32,949 nucleotides of DNA from Flavobacterium branchiophilum NBRC 15030 = ATCC 35035 (GTDB taxonomy: Bacteria > Bacteroidota > Bacteroidia > Flavobacteriales > Flavobacteriaceae), in NCBI RefSeq assembly GCF_002217205.1, contig NZ_MUGT01000004.1:23943-56891 (forward strand). Direction: 5' to 3'. Below, one piece after another: positions 6,760 through 14,707 of the stretch (positions within the stretch are counted from its first letter, which is position 1; each line of letters starts with the position of its first letter). The notes under the pieces were generated by a model, which saw nothing but the letters and a program-made list of their open reading frames with translations, was not told the DNA's origin and ran no database searches. The translations under genes and the position numbers were made by a program.

Positions 6760-9030
6760 ATGAAAAATTACAGAAACACTATATTTTACTTGATCATAAC
6801 AGGCGGTTTTTCTGCACTCATGTATTGGATTCTAACAAAAGGGAAGTCGTTAGAAATAGGTAAATTTAGTGCTTCAACAAATACAACAAATGATTATTGG
6901 AATGATTTTATGGCCTCTATGCAACACAATTTGCACCATCCATTAGCCATTTTATTAGTACAAATCATTACCATCATATTAGTATCTCGTTTTTTTGGTT
7001 GGATTTTTAGAAAAATTGGACAGCCCTCTGTAATTGGCGAAATTATTGCGGGTATTTTTTTAGGACCCTCGCTCGTTGGTATGTATTTTCCAGAATATTC
7101 TGCGGCATTGTTTCCTACGGAATCTTTAGGTAATTTACAATTTTTAAGTCAGATTGGGCTTATACTTTTTATGTTTGTCATTGGTATGGAGCTTGATTTG
7201 AAAATTCTAAAAAATAAAGCAAACGATGCTATAGTAATTAGTCATGCTAGTATTGTCATTCCGTTTACACTTGGTATTGCTTTGGCTTATTTTGTATATT
7301 ACCAGTTTGCTCCAAAGGGAGTAGCCTTTTTATCATTTGCGTTGTTTATGGGAATATCAATGAGTATAACAGCCTTTCCTGTTTTGGCCAGAATTGTTCA
7401 AGAAAGGGGTATTCATAAAACCAAGTTAGGTGCCATTGTAATTACTTGTGCAGCCGCAGACGATATTACAGCATGGTGCTTGCTTGCGGCCGTAATTGCC
7501 ATTGTAAAAGCAGGATCGGTATTGAGCTCTATTTATGTAATGGGGTTGGCTTTTGGTTATGTTTTGGCCATGTTGTTTTTAGTAAAACCTTTTCTTAAAA
7601 AAATTGGAGAACTGTATGGCGACAAAGAAAAATTAACCAAACCTGTTGTGGCTATTTTTTTTCTGACTTTAATAATGTCGGCTTATGCTACGGAAGTCAT
7701 TGGTATTCATGCCTTATTTGGTGCTTTTATGTCAGGAGTTATCATGCCCGATATAGCTAAATTTAGAAATATTTTTATCGAAAAAGTTGAAGATGTCTCT
7801 TTGATTTTACTCCTTCCATTGTTTTTTGTTTTTACGGGTTTGCGAACTCAAATTGGACTTATAAACGATGTGTACCTCTGGAAAGTAACTGGGTTTATCA
7901 TATTGGTTGCCGTTGTGGGTAAGTTTTTAGGAAGTGCTTTGGCTGCAAAATTTGTAGGGCAATCTTGGCGAGATAGTTTAACTATTGGTGCCTTGATGAA
8001 CACCCGTGGATTGATGGAACTCGTTGTACTTAATATTGGATTAGACCTCAAAGTACTAACACCAGAGGTATTTACTATGATGGTAATCATGGCATTGCTA
8101 ACTACATTCATGACAGGTCCGGCATTAAACCTTATCAATTACATTTTCAATACGAAAGACGTAGATGAAGATGAAGAAATTATCAATACATCGGATTTTA
8201 GAATATTATTGTCTTTTGGCAACAATGAAAAAGGCAAATCCTTATTAAAATTAGCCAATTGTTTGATAAAAAAACAACCCGAGACCTCCAAAATTACAGC
8301 CATGCACTTAACGCCTAGCGACGAAATGCACGCTTTTAATTTAGAGGAGGTTGAAAAAGAAAAATTTGGTCCTTTGTTAGAACAATCTAAAGTATTAAAA
8401 CAAAAATTGACCACCATTTTTAAAGCAACAACCGATATTGAAACCAATATTGCCGAGGTAGCCAATAACGGTGAATATGACTTGCTGTTGATTGGACTTG
8501 GAAAATCCATTTTTGAAGGCACTTTTCTGGGTAAAGTTCTTGGTTTTACGACCCGATTAATCAATCCAGACAGACTTTTGGATAAATTTAAAGGCAAAGA
8601 AGGCTTGTTTGAAAATTCGCCCTTTGATGAAAGAACCCGCCAAATTATTTCAAAAACCAAAACTCCTATTGGTATTTTGATTGATAATGATTTGCAAGAT
8701 GTTCAAAAAGTTTTTTTACCTATACTAAGTCAGGAAGATACTTTTTTGATAGACTATGCTCAAAAATTGATTTTCAACAACCAATCACAAATCACTATTT
8801 CGGATAGTCATAAAATTGTGAAAACCAATTTTGTATTACAAAGTGCCATTAGCTCTTTAGAAGAAAAATATCCAGACCATTTGGACATCAATAACAACAA
8901 AGAAATTCCAAAAGAACTGCTAGCCCATCACGACATCGTATTGATAAGTTTAGAAAGTTGGAAAAATTTAATTGACGCTCAAAGCAATTGGTTGAGCAAT
9001 ATTCCTTCGGTATTGATAATCAAACCTTAA
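6760..9030 (+). CDS. Kef-type (CPA2) cation:proton antiporter
   Basis: This is a 756-residue inner-membrane monovalent cation/proton antiporter. The N-terminus has an extra membrane segment and a short linker; the Na+/H+ exchanger domain spans about residues 60-450 with 12-13 hydrophobic helices. Visible family marks are GQPSVIGEIIAGIFLGPS, the acidic ion-binding pair in CAAADDITAW (Asp234 and Asp235), and MNTRGLMELVVLNIGL. The C-terminal ~290 residues are soluble and resemble tandem universal-stress-like folds, instead of the RCK/TrkA-N domain of KefB/C. The role is pH and K+/Na+ homeostasis; the exact cation is unknown. Its TAA overlaps the stop codon of the convergent ArsC-like gene. I saw no strong promoter, only a CATCTTTG box at 6721-6728. 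Confidence 0.9.
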   Translation: MKNYRNTIFYLIITGGFSALMYWILTKGKSLEIGKFSASTNTTNDYWNDFMASMQHNLHHPLAILLVQIITIILVSRFFGWIFRKIGQPSVIGEIIAGIFLGPSLVGMYFPEYSAALFPTESLGNLQFLSQIGLILFMFVIGMELDLKILKNKANDAIVISHASIVIPFTLGIALAYFVYYQFAPKGVAFLSFALFMGISMSITAFPVLARIVQERGIHKTKLGAIVITCAAADDITAWCLLAAVIAIVKAGSVLSSIYVMGLAFGYVLAMLFLVKPFLKKIGELYGDKEKLTKPVVAIFFLTLIMSAYATEVIGIHALFGAFMSGVIMPDIAKFRNIFIEKVEDVSLILLLPLFFVFTGLRTQIGLINDVYLWKVTGFIILVAVVGKFLGSALAAKFVGQSWRDSLTIGALMNTRGLMELVVLNIGLDLKVLTPEVFTMMVIMALLTTFMTGPALNLINYIFNTKDVDEDEEIINTSDFRILLSFGNNEKGKSLLKLANCLIKKQPETSKITAMHLTPSDEMHAFNLEEVEKEKFGPLLEQSKVLKQKLTTIFKATTDIETNIAEVANNGEYDLLLIGLGKSIFEGTFLGKVLGFTTRLINPDRLLDKFKGKEGLFENSPFDERTRQIISKTKTPIGILIDNDLQDVQKVFLPILSQEDTFLIDYAQKLIFNNQSQITISDSHKIVKTNFVLQSAISSLEEKYPDHLDINNNKEIPKELLAHHDIVLISLESWKNLIDAQSNWLSNIPSVLIIKP

Positions 9031-9380
9031 GATTGAATTACTTGAAGTACTTCGTTAATGTTTTTTTGACTATTGCCAATGTATATTTTTCCGTTGATAA
9101 TAAACACAGGACGACTCAAAAAAGTATAATGTTCGAGTAAATATTTTTTAAAATCGGCTTCGGTTAGCGTTTTGTTTTTCAAATCATACGTTTTGTATAA
9201 AACAGCTTTTTTGCTAAAAAGGGCTTCATAGCTTCCTGCCAATTGATACATTTGTTCCAACTCTATTTCAGAAATTGGATTTTGTTTGATGTCATGAAAA
9301 GTTAAAGAAATGTCTTTTGGCAACATTTTGATGATTTTTCTACAAGTATCGCAACTGGCCAAATAATAAATTTTGTTCAT
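9027..9380 (-). CDS. ArsC/Spx-family thioredoxin-fold protein
   Basis: The 117-residue product has the ArsC/Spx/YffB layout: an N-terminal strand with a CxxC motif (YLASCDTCRKII), a central helical part with LFSKKAVLYKTYDL, and a C-terminal FLSRPVFIINGKIYIGN segment typical of the family's RP(V/I) loop. Arsenate reduction or an Spx-like regulatory or redox role are all possible; no ars genes lie nearby, so I do not assign arsenate reductase activity. The start was placed at ATG 9380 (MNKIYYLAS) because it fits the family N-terminus; in-frame starts at 9392 and 9416 would add 4 or 12 residues. It is divergent from the DinB-like gene and its stop overlaps that of the antiporter. Confidence 0.8.
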   Translation of the reverse strand: MNKIYYLASCDTCRKIIKMLPKDISLTFHDIKQNPISEIELEQMYQLAGSYEALFSKKAVLYKTYDLKNKTLTEADFKKYLLEHYTFLSRPVFIINGKIYIGNSQKNINEVLQVIQS

Positions 9381-9449
9381 TGTTTTTTTCATGCAAAGAA
9401 AATAGTTTCTATTCAATAAAAATTAGTAATTTTATAAAAAAATAAAAAT

Positions 9450-9905
9450 ATGCAAGAATCATTTAAAATTACACAAACCAGCAGAAAAATTCTGGCTTCG
9501 TTTTTGGAGCAATATACGGTGGAACAACTCCATAAAATTCCAGACGGTTTTAGCAACAACTTGATTTGGAACATCGGACACGTTATTGTAACCGAGCAAT
9601 TATTAGTTTACAAACTTTCAGGACTCCCCATGATGGTAACCGACGAAATGGTCGAAAAATATCGAAAAGGAACAAAACCCAGTGAAGAAATTACTGAAAA
9701 CGAAGTGAAATTATTGCAAGAATTGCTGTTTGCTACCATAAATCAAACCCAAAAGGATTTTGAAAATGGCGTTTTTAAAAACTATCAAGAATACCCAACC
9801 TCCACCGGATTTGTTTTACAAAACGTAAAAGATGCCATTGCATTTAACAACCTGCACGAAGGAATTCATTTGGGAATTATTCTTGGATTACGCAAGTTTA
9901 TATAA
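9450..9905 (+). CDS. DinB-like four-helix metal-binding protein
   Basis: The 151-residue protein matches the DinB/YfiT-like fold: a long first helix, WNIGHVIVTEQLLVYKLSG with the first metal-ligand histidine near residue 48, and a C-terminal helix NNLHEGIHLGIILGLRK that supplies two more histidines. Such proteins bind a divalent metal and often act as thiol-dependent transferases or hydrolases or are induced by stress; the substrate is unknown. It is transcribed divergently from the ArsC-like gene across about 70 bp and is followed by a convergent glycosyltransferase gene. Confidence 0.8.
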   Translation: MQESFKITQTSRKILASFLEQYTVEQLHKIPDGFSNNLIWNIGHVIVTEQLLVYKLSGLPMMVTDEMVEKYRKGTKPSEEITENEVKLLQELLFATINQTQKDFENGVFKNYQEYPTSTGFVLQNVKDAIAFNNLHEGIHLGIILGLRKFI

Positions 9906-9935
9906 ATAACTCCAAGTTACTGCTTCAAATTCTAA

Positions 9936-11000
9936 CTAAGATTTTGAAGCAGTAAAAATTTCAAAAAAAGACTCCCAACAAACTGCATTTGCTGGAAAAA
10001 ATTCAGGAAACTCAAACGCCCGATCAAGATCTGAAAGCTCAAATTGGGATTGTTTGACACTATAAAAAAGGTGTTGCTTTTTTAAATAGGTAGCCAAATA
10101 CTCTTGTTCAAACTGCCCGGGAGTAGGTAGAAGCACCGCTTTTTTTTGCAATTGATACAAGTCCATAACTGTAGAATATCCCGACCTGCAAACCAGCAAT
10201 TGGCTACTCAAAATGGTCCATTCTAATTCCTTACTAGTCATAAAATTATAATATTCGATGCAACCTATTTTTTCATAAGTTTGCTTAGCTTCAACAATGC
10301 CTCTTATAAAAATAACAGATCCGTCAAAAAAAGAAAATTTTTTTTCCAATTCCAATTCCAAGATAGTCCGTTGAGGCTCTGGCCCCGATAGCAAAACCAT
10401 GACATCATATTTTTTTGAACAAATATGTTTTTCAAACCTCGATTGAGGTCCTAAATACTTGATAGGAAAATTAAAATTTTGTTGATGTCCTAGAGCTCCC
10501 GATAAATTTAGATGGTTTTCAAAATCAAAAATCCAACATTCATGAAACTGTTTGATGATTTTTTGATGAAAAAAACGAGTCAAAAAAGTTGTAAACCCCG
10601 AAAGAACTTGCAATTGATGTGTAAGATAAACCGAAGGAATTGTAGTGGAAAATACACCAAATCGGCTATCGGCTATTATTCCTTGCAAATCATAAGTAAC
10701 AATCCATTCTTGTACCAATTGGTTTTCGAGTTGTACGGCTCTTGCAATTTGGGGTGCTTGTAGCAAAAGAGACCAACGCAAAAAAGCACCCTTTTTAGGA
10801 TATGTAATGTGGTAGGAAGGCAATTCGAGAGTCAGAAGTTGAGGAAACTCCTTTTTTAAAAGCAACAGCGCCTTACCATCAGAAGCTAAAATAGGCGAAA
10901 AACCATGATCAATTAATGCTTTGATAATGGTTACACACCGTGTGGCATGCCCCAAACCCCAATAAAGAGGTGCTACTAAAATATTTTTTGGTTTTGGCAT
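9936..11000 (-). CDS. Glycosyltransferase-like protein (MurG / family 28-like, GT-B fold)
   Basis: The product of about 354 residues opens with NILVAPLYWGLGHATRC, the glycine-rich N-terminal loop seen in GT-B nucleotide-sugar transferases such as MurG. The C-terminal half has CRSGYSTVMDLYQLQKKAVL followed by PTPGQFEQEYLA, the sugar-nucleotide-binding pattern (G-Y-S-T, P..G..EQ..LA) of family 28 C-terminal domains. It is not MurG itself, since no mur genes lie nearby and the sequence is atypical. The start is placed at ATG 11000 (MPKPKNILVAP), which puts the glycine loop at the usual position; in-frame upstream ATGs up to 11027 are possible. It is divergent from trmB. Donor and acceptor are unknown. 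Confidence 0.75.
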   Translation of the reverse strand: MPKPKNILVAPLYWGLGHATRCVTIIKALIDHGFSPILASDGKALLLLKKEFPQLLTLELPSYHITYPKKGAFLRWSLLLQAPQIARAVQLENQLVQEWIVTYDLQGIIADSRFGVFSTTIPSVYLTHQLQVLSGFTTFLTRFFHQKIIKQFHECWIFDFENHLNLSGALGHQQNFNFPIKYLGPQSRFEKHICSKKYDVMVLLSGPEPQRTILELELEKKFSFFDGSVIFIRGIVEAKQTYEKIGCIEYYNFMTSKELEWTILSSQLLVCRSGYSTVMDLYQLQKKAVLLPTPGQFEQEYLATYLKKQHLFYSVKQSQFELSDLDRAFEFPEFFPANAVCWESFFEIFTASKS

Positions 11001-11088
11001 GGCAAAAGTGTTGGTTATCATTTGCAAAAATAATTTATTTTTATTTTCAAAAAATTGCTTAATTTTACAAAAAAATTATCGAATCATT

Positions 11089-11763
11089 GTGGGAAGTAAA
11101 AATAAGTTAAAAAGATTTAAAGAAAACGAAACATTTGAAAATGTTTTTCAACCAACAAGAGAAGAAGTTGTAAACAATTGTTTTGCTTTAAAAGGCAAAT
11201 GGAATACTGATTTTTTCAAAAACAACAACCCCTTGATAGTAGAATTGGGTTGTGGCAAAGGCGAATATGCAGTGGGTTTAGCGCAAGAATATCCAGACAA
11301 AAATTTTGTAGGAATAGACATCAAAGGGGCCCGATTTTGGCGTGGGGCAAAAACAGCCGTAGAAACAGGATTGCATAACGTAGCATTTGTTAGAACACAA
11401 ATTGAATTGATTCATCACATTTTTGAAAACCAAGAAGTAGATGAAATTTGGATTACATTTCCTGATCCACAAATAAAATACAAACGAACCAAACACAGAA
11501 TGACCAATGCGGAGTTTTTAAAATTATACAAAAAAATTCTTAAACCCGATGGAATTGTAAATTTAAAAACAGATTCCGAATTTATGCATGGCTATACCCT
11601 TGGATTGCTGCATGGCGAAGGTCATGAGGTGTTGTATGCCAATCATAATGTATATGAAAATCATGGAGCACCAAAAGAGGTTACTAGCATCCAAACTTTT
11701 TATGAAAAACAATATTTGGAAATCAAAAAAGCCATTACTTACATTCGATTTAAAATCAAATAA
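11089..11763 (+). CDS. trmB: tRNA (guanine-N7-)-methyltransferase
   Basis: TrmB methylates N7 of guanine 46 in the tRNA variable loop, using S-adenosylmethionine. The 224-residue product carries the SAM loop PLIVELGCGKGEYAVGLA (about 48-65), the acidic FVGIDIKGARFWRGAK strand, and the substrate motif ITFPDPQIKYKRTKHRM, all diagnostic of TrmB. I chose GTG 11089, which yields MGSKNKLKRFKENETF, the usual flavobacterial start. The open frame extends upstream to ATG 10999, but those residues look non-coding (FLFSKNCLILQKNYRII) and would run into the start region of the divergent glycosyltransferase. The stop codon abuts the ATG of the LysE-type gene, so the two are probably translationally coupled. 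Confidence 0.93.
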   Translation: MGSKNKLKRFKENETFENVFQPTREEVVNNCFALKGKWNTDFFKNNNPLIVELGCGKGEYAVGLAQEYPDKNFVGIDIKGARFWRGAKTAVETGLHNVAFVRTQIELIHHIFENQEVDEIWITFPDPQIKYKRTKHRMTNAEFLKLYKKILKPDGIVNLKTDSEFMHGYTLGLLHGEGHEVLYANHNVYENHGAPKEVTSIQTFYEKQYLEIKKAITYIRFKIK

Positions 11764-12384
11764 ATGAAAGAAATAATTCCGTTTTTATCTGGATTTATTT
11801 CAGCTTGTATAGGTATTGCCTTGCCAGGATTAATCAATATGACCGCAGCAAAAGTAAGTCTTAAAGACGGTAAAGACAGAGCCATATCGTTTGTGAGTGG
11901 TGCTTTGATTGTTATAGTGATGCAAACATTGTTAGCGGTATTATTTGCTCATTATATATACAATAGACCACATGTTATTTATGTTTTAAGAACCATTGGA
12001 ATGGTTATTTTTTCCCTATTAACCATTTATTTTTTAGGCATTGCCAAAAAGCCAATGGCCAAAAAAGAAAATATCAAAATCAAAAGCAAAAAAAGCCGTT
12101 TTTTTCTTGGCATGTTGTTGTCTGCTCTCAACTTTTTCCCAATTCCATATTATGTTTTAATAGCCACTACGCTGTCTAGCTACCACTATTTTACTTTTAA
12201 TGATGTGTCGATATTACTATTTTTATTGGGCGTTGCATTAGGTTCCTTTTTGGTTTTTTATATGTACATTCTGTTCTTTAAAAAAATAGAATCTAAAACG
12301 GATTTTTTCTTTAAAAATATGAATACAATTATTGGCTCCGTTACAGGAATTGTTACTTTGATAACCATTTATAAAATGTTCTAA
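11764..12384 (+). CDS. LysE-family transporter-like membrane protein
   Basis: The 206-residue polytopic membrane protein has about six hydrophobic segments in the LysE/RhtB arrangement. The first helix ends with the family-like glycine/proline pattern GIALPGLINMTAAKVSLKDG, in the position of the usual PGP..... motif, and a basic cytoplasmic loop (KKPMAKKENIKIKSKKSR) splits the two halves. LysE-type proteins export amino acids or small metabolites; the substrate is unknown. The ATG begins directly after the trmB TAA, and the next gene starts 11 bp downstream, so trmB, this gene and the alkyltransferase-like gene probably share a transcript. Confidence 0.78.
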   Translation: MKEIIPFLSGFISACIGIALPGLINMTAAKVSLKDGKDRAISFVSGALIVIVMQTLLAVLFAHYIYNRPHVIYVLRTIGMVIFSLLTIYFLGIAKKPMAKKENIKIKSKKSRFFLGMLLSALNFFPIPYYVLIATTLSSYHYFTFNDVSILLFLLGVALGSFLVFYMYILFFKKIESKTDFFFKNMNTIIGSVTGIVTLITIYKMF

Positions 12385-12395
12385 AACAAACAGCA

Positions 12396-12719
12396 ATGGA
12401 AGCTAATTTTTTTGAAAAAGTATATATTGTTGTAAGACAAATTCCAGAAGGTAAGGTAACTACTTATGGTGCTATAGCCAAGGTTCTTGGGGCGGCCAAA
12501 TCGGCACGAATGGTGGGTTGGGCCATGAATGCCTCACATCAATTAGCAGATGTACCCGCACACCGAGTAGTAAACAGAAAAGGTTTGCTAACAGGCAAAC
12601 ACCATTTTGACGGCACACTTTTGATGCAACAACTTTTGGAAAACGAAGGCATTCAGGTAGTTAACAATCAAATAGTCGATTTTGAAAACGTTTTTTGGGA
12701 ACCACAAATAGACAAATAA
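12396..12719 (+). CDS. Alkyltransferase-like protein (MGMT fold, active-site Cys replaced)
   Basis: The 107-residue product is the DNA-binding domain of O6-methylguanine-DNA methyltransferase without its N-terminal domain. Landmarks are IPEGKVTTYGAIAKVLG (helix-turn-helix entry), ARMVGWAMNASH (arginine finger region) and PAHRVVNRKG. In the true repair enzyme the motif is PCHRV; here the acceptor cysteine is Ala55, so it cannot transfer alkyl groups. Known alkyltransferase-like proteins, usually with Trp at this position, bind O6-alkylguanine and hand it to nucleotide excision repair; that role is inferred here. It lies 11 bp after the LysE-type gene and just upstream of the rpsP promoter. Confidence 0.88.
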   Translation: MEANFFEKVYIVVRQIPEGKVTTYGAIAKVLGAAKSARMVGWAMNASHQLADVPAHRVVNRKGLLTGKHHFDGTLLMQQLLENEGIQVVNNQIVDFENVFWEPQIDK

Positions 12720-12746
12720 AAAATATTTTTGTATCATAAAAAATAT

Positions 12747-12754
12747 TATATTTG
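12747..12754 (+). promoter_or_regulatory. -7 box of the rpsP-rimM promoter
   Basis: TATATTTG matches TAnnTTTG exactly. The best upstream TTTG (12728-12731) is only 15 bp away, shorter than the usual 17-23, so the -33 element is unclear. It lies 52 bp before the rpsP start. Confidence 0.5.
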
Positions 12755-12805
12755 CAACCTTAATTAATCGAGGTCGAGTACCTCAAAATTTAATCCATAA
12801 AGATT

Positions 12806-13342
12806 ATGTCAGTAAAAATCAGATTACAAAGACACGGAAAAAAAGGAAAACCTTTTTACTGGGTTGTTGCAGCAGATGCACGTTCAAAAAGAGATGGTAA
12901 ATACCTAGAAAAAATTGGTACTTACAATCCAAATACTAACCCAGCTACAATTGATTTAGATTTAGATGCAGCAGTAAAATGGTTGTTCAACGGAGCACAA
13001 CCAACAGATACTGCAAGAGCCATCTTGTCTTACAAAGGAGCCTTGTTGAAACACCATTTAGAAGGTGGAGTTCGCAAAGGAGCTATTACTGCAGAGCAAG
13101 CTGAAGCTAAATTAGCCGCATGGTTAGAAGCAAAAGCCAGCAAAGTAGATGCTAAAAAAGACGGATTGTCTAAAGAACAAGCCGCTGTAAAAGCCGCCGC
13201 TTTGAAAGCAGAACAAGAAGTAAATGCAAAACGTATTGCAGCAGCTCAAGAAGCAGCAGCAGCAGCAACAGCCGCTCAAGAAGCAGCCGCAGCTACTGAA
13301 GAAGCAGCTACTGAAGCAACTGACGAAACGACTGAAGCATAA
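12806..13342 (+). CDS. rpsP: 30S ribosomal protein S16
   Basis: S16 is a small-subunit assembly protein. The first ~80 residues are canonical: VKIRLQRHGKKGKPFYWVVA, DARSKRDGKYLEKIGTYNPN and AVKWLFNGAQPTDTARAIL. The total length of 178 is about twice that of E. coli S16. From about residue 90 on there is a tail dominated by Ala, Glu and Lys that ends in a low-complexity acidic segment (TEEAATEATDETTEA). Long Ala/Glu-rich S16 tails are usual in Flavobacteriaceae. The gene is followed after 20 bp by rimM, the S16-region maturation factor, a conserved pairing. Confidence 0.96.
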   Translation: MSVKIRLQRHGKKGKPFYWVVAADARSKRDGKYLEKIGTYNPNTNPATIDLDLDAAVKWLFNGAQPTDTARAILSYKGALLKHHLEGGVRKGAITAEQAEAKLAAWLEAKASKVDAKKDGLSKEQAAVKAAALKAEQEVNAKRIAAAQEAAAAATAAQEAAAATEEAATEATDETTEA

Positions 13343-13362
13343 ATTTAAAAAAAAAGCGACTT

Positions 13363-13887
13363 ATGCGTAAAGAAGATTGTTTCTATTTAGGTAAAATCGC
13401 TAAAAAATTTAGTTTCAAAGGCGAAATTCTGATGTATTTAGATACAGACGAGCCAGAGCTATACGAAAATTTGGAATCAGTGTTTGTTGAATTAAACAAA
13501 CACTTGGTTCCTTTTTTTATTGAAAACGCATCCTTATACAAAAACGATTTTTTAAGAGTACGGTTTGAAGACGTACAATCGGAAGCCGATGCCGATGCTA
13601 TAATGAATTGTGGCGTTTATTTGCCATTACAAATGTTGCCCAAACTATCGGGCAATCAATTTTACTTTCACGAAGTAATTGGTTTCGAAATCGAAGACCA
13701 ACGACTTGGAGTTTTTGGCATTATCCAATCGGTAAACGACAGTACTGCACAAGCACTTTTTGAAGTTTTAAATGGCGAAATCGAAATTCTAGTGCCCATA
13801 ATCGACCATTTTTTAGTACAAGTCGACCGAGAAAACAAAAAAATTATCATGAACTTGCCCGAAGGCTTAGTCGAAATGTATTTGTAA
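13363..13887 (+). CDS. rimM: Ribosome maturation factor RimM
   Basis: RimM assists 16S rRNA processing and assembly of the 30S head. The 174-residue product has the N-terminal RimM barrel (CFYLGKIAKKFSFKGEILMY, about 5-85) and a C-terminal PRC-barrel (FHEVIGFEIEDQRLGVFGII to IDHFLVQVDRENKKIIMNLP, about 100-168). It is close to the usual length of 170-180 and keeps the G-x-I / KGE signature in the first strand. It is co-transcribed with rpsP. Just past its stop (9 bp) lies the 24-bp core of the contig-end repeat, and upp converges from the other side. Confidence 0.94.
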   Translation: MRKEDCFYLGKIAKKFSFKGEILMYLDTDEPELYENLESVFVELNKHLVPFFIENASLYKNDFLRVRFEDVQSEADADAIMNCGVYLPLQMLPKLSGNQFYFHEVIGFEIEDQRLGVFGIIQSVNDSTAQALFEVLNGEIEILVPIIDHFLVQVDRENKKIIMNLPEGLVEMYL

Positions 13888-13896
13888 TATCAAATA

Positions 13897-13920
13897 TATT
13901 TTATATGTATATTTGGTATA
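13897..13920 (+). repeat. 24-bp core of the contig-end repeat, solo copy
   Basis: These 24 bp are identical to 78-101 and to the reverse complement of the matching part of 32857-32949. The copy sits between the convergent rimM and upp genes, 9 bp after the rimM stop. The remaining ~69 bp of the longer repeat are absent, so this is either a remnant or the minimal unit. A run of eight C residues (13926-13933) lies 5 bp downstream. Confidence 0.7.
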
Positions 13921-13973
13921 ATCAACCCCCCCCGTTCAATACCATTTCAACACTTTTATATATTTGCATCACA

Positions 13974-14621
13974 TTATAACTTACTGCCATAAGCCAAATC
14001 TCCCGCATCGCCCAATCCAGGAATAATGTACTTTTTGTCGTTCAACTTATCGTCGATAGAAGCAATCCACAAATGAACATGACTTGGCAACACCGATTCC
14101 AGAAAGGCTATCCCTTCAGGTGCAGCAATCACCACTGCTATATGAATCTCGTCAGGTGTGCCCATTAGCTTTAACTGATTTAAAACCGCAACAATAGACT
14201 GCCCTGTGGCCAACATCGGATCCAATAAAAGTAGTGTTTTGTGTGCCAAATCTGGAATAGCTTCATAACCAACTTCTATCTCAAAACCATCTCCAACATG
14301 TTTTCTAAAAGCAGCAACAAAACCATTCTCCGCTTCATCAAAATAATTCAAAAAACCCAAATGCAAAGGCAAACCCGCTCTCAAAATAGAGCAAAGCACT
14401 ACTTCATTGGATATCAAATAACTACTTTTGATGCCCAAAGGCGTTGTTACCTCACAATGGTCAAAATCGAGTGTTTTGCTTATTTCATAAGCCATTATTT
14501 CGCCAATTCGTTCCAAATTTCGCCGAAACCGCATACGGTCTTTTTGTGCGTCAACACTCCTAATTTGATTCAAAAAATGATTCAAAATACTATTTGATGT
14601 AGATACATGATGGATTTGCAT
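13974..14621 (-). CDS. upp: Uracil phosphoribosyltransferase
   Basis: This salvage enzyme converts uracil and PRPP to UMP. The 215-residue protein contains the PRPP-binding loop DPMLATGQS (about 134-142), the upstream SILRAGLPLHLGF segment (79-90), and the C-terminal uracil-contacting IIPGLGDAGDLAYG loop. The length fits the family (208-215). The N-terminus (MQIHHVSTSNSILNHFLNQIR) is the usual flavobacterial form. It converges on rimM and is divergent from the DUF4254 gene. No PyrR-type attenuator is evident in the short leader. Confidence 0.94.
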   Translation of the reverse strand: MQIHHVSTSNSILNHFLNQIRSVDAQKDRMRFRRNLERIGEIMAYEISKTLDFDHCEVTTPLGIKSSYLISNEVVLCSILRAGLPLHLGFLNYFDEAENGFVAAFRKHVGDGFEIEVGYEAIPDLAHKTLLLLDPMLATGQSIVAVLNQLKLMGTPDEIHIAVVIAAPEGIAFLESVLPSHVHLWIASIDDKLNDKKYIIPGLGDAGDLAYGSKL

Positions 14622-14658
14622 AATTTGTTATTGATATTAAAAAAAATAAACTAAAATA

Positions 14659-14689
14659 TTGAGATTTCAAAAGTATAAAACTATATTTG
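14659..14689 (+). promoter_or_regulatory. Promoter of the DUF4254 gene
   Basis: TTGA (14659-14662), 19 bp, and a perfect TATATTTG (14682-14689) give the Bacteroidota consensus. The predicted start of transcription near 14696 excludes the upstream in-frame ATG at 14687 and supports ATG 14708. Confidence 0.65.
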
Positions 14690-14707
14690 TATTTCAAATC
14701 AAAAATT

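Noticed and set aside
9027-9030. Overlap of the antiporter and ArsC-like stop codons (TTAA shared by convergent genes)
   Set aside because: A real overlap, but such compact convergent ends are common and need no special explanation.
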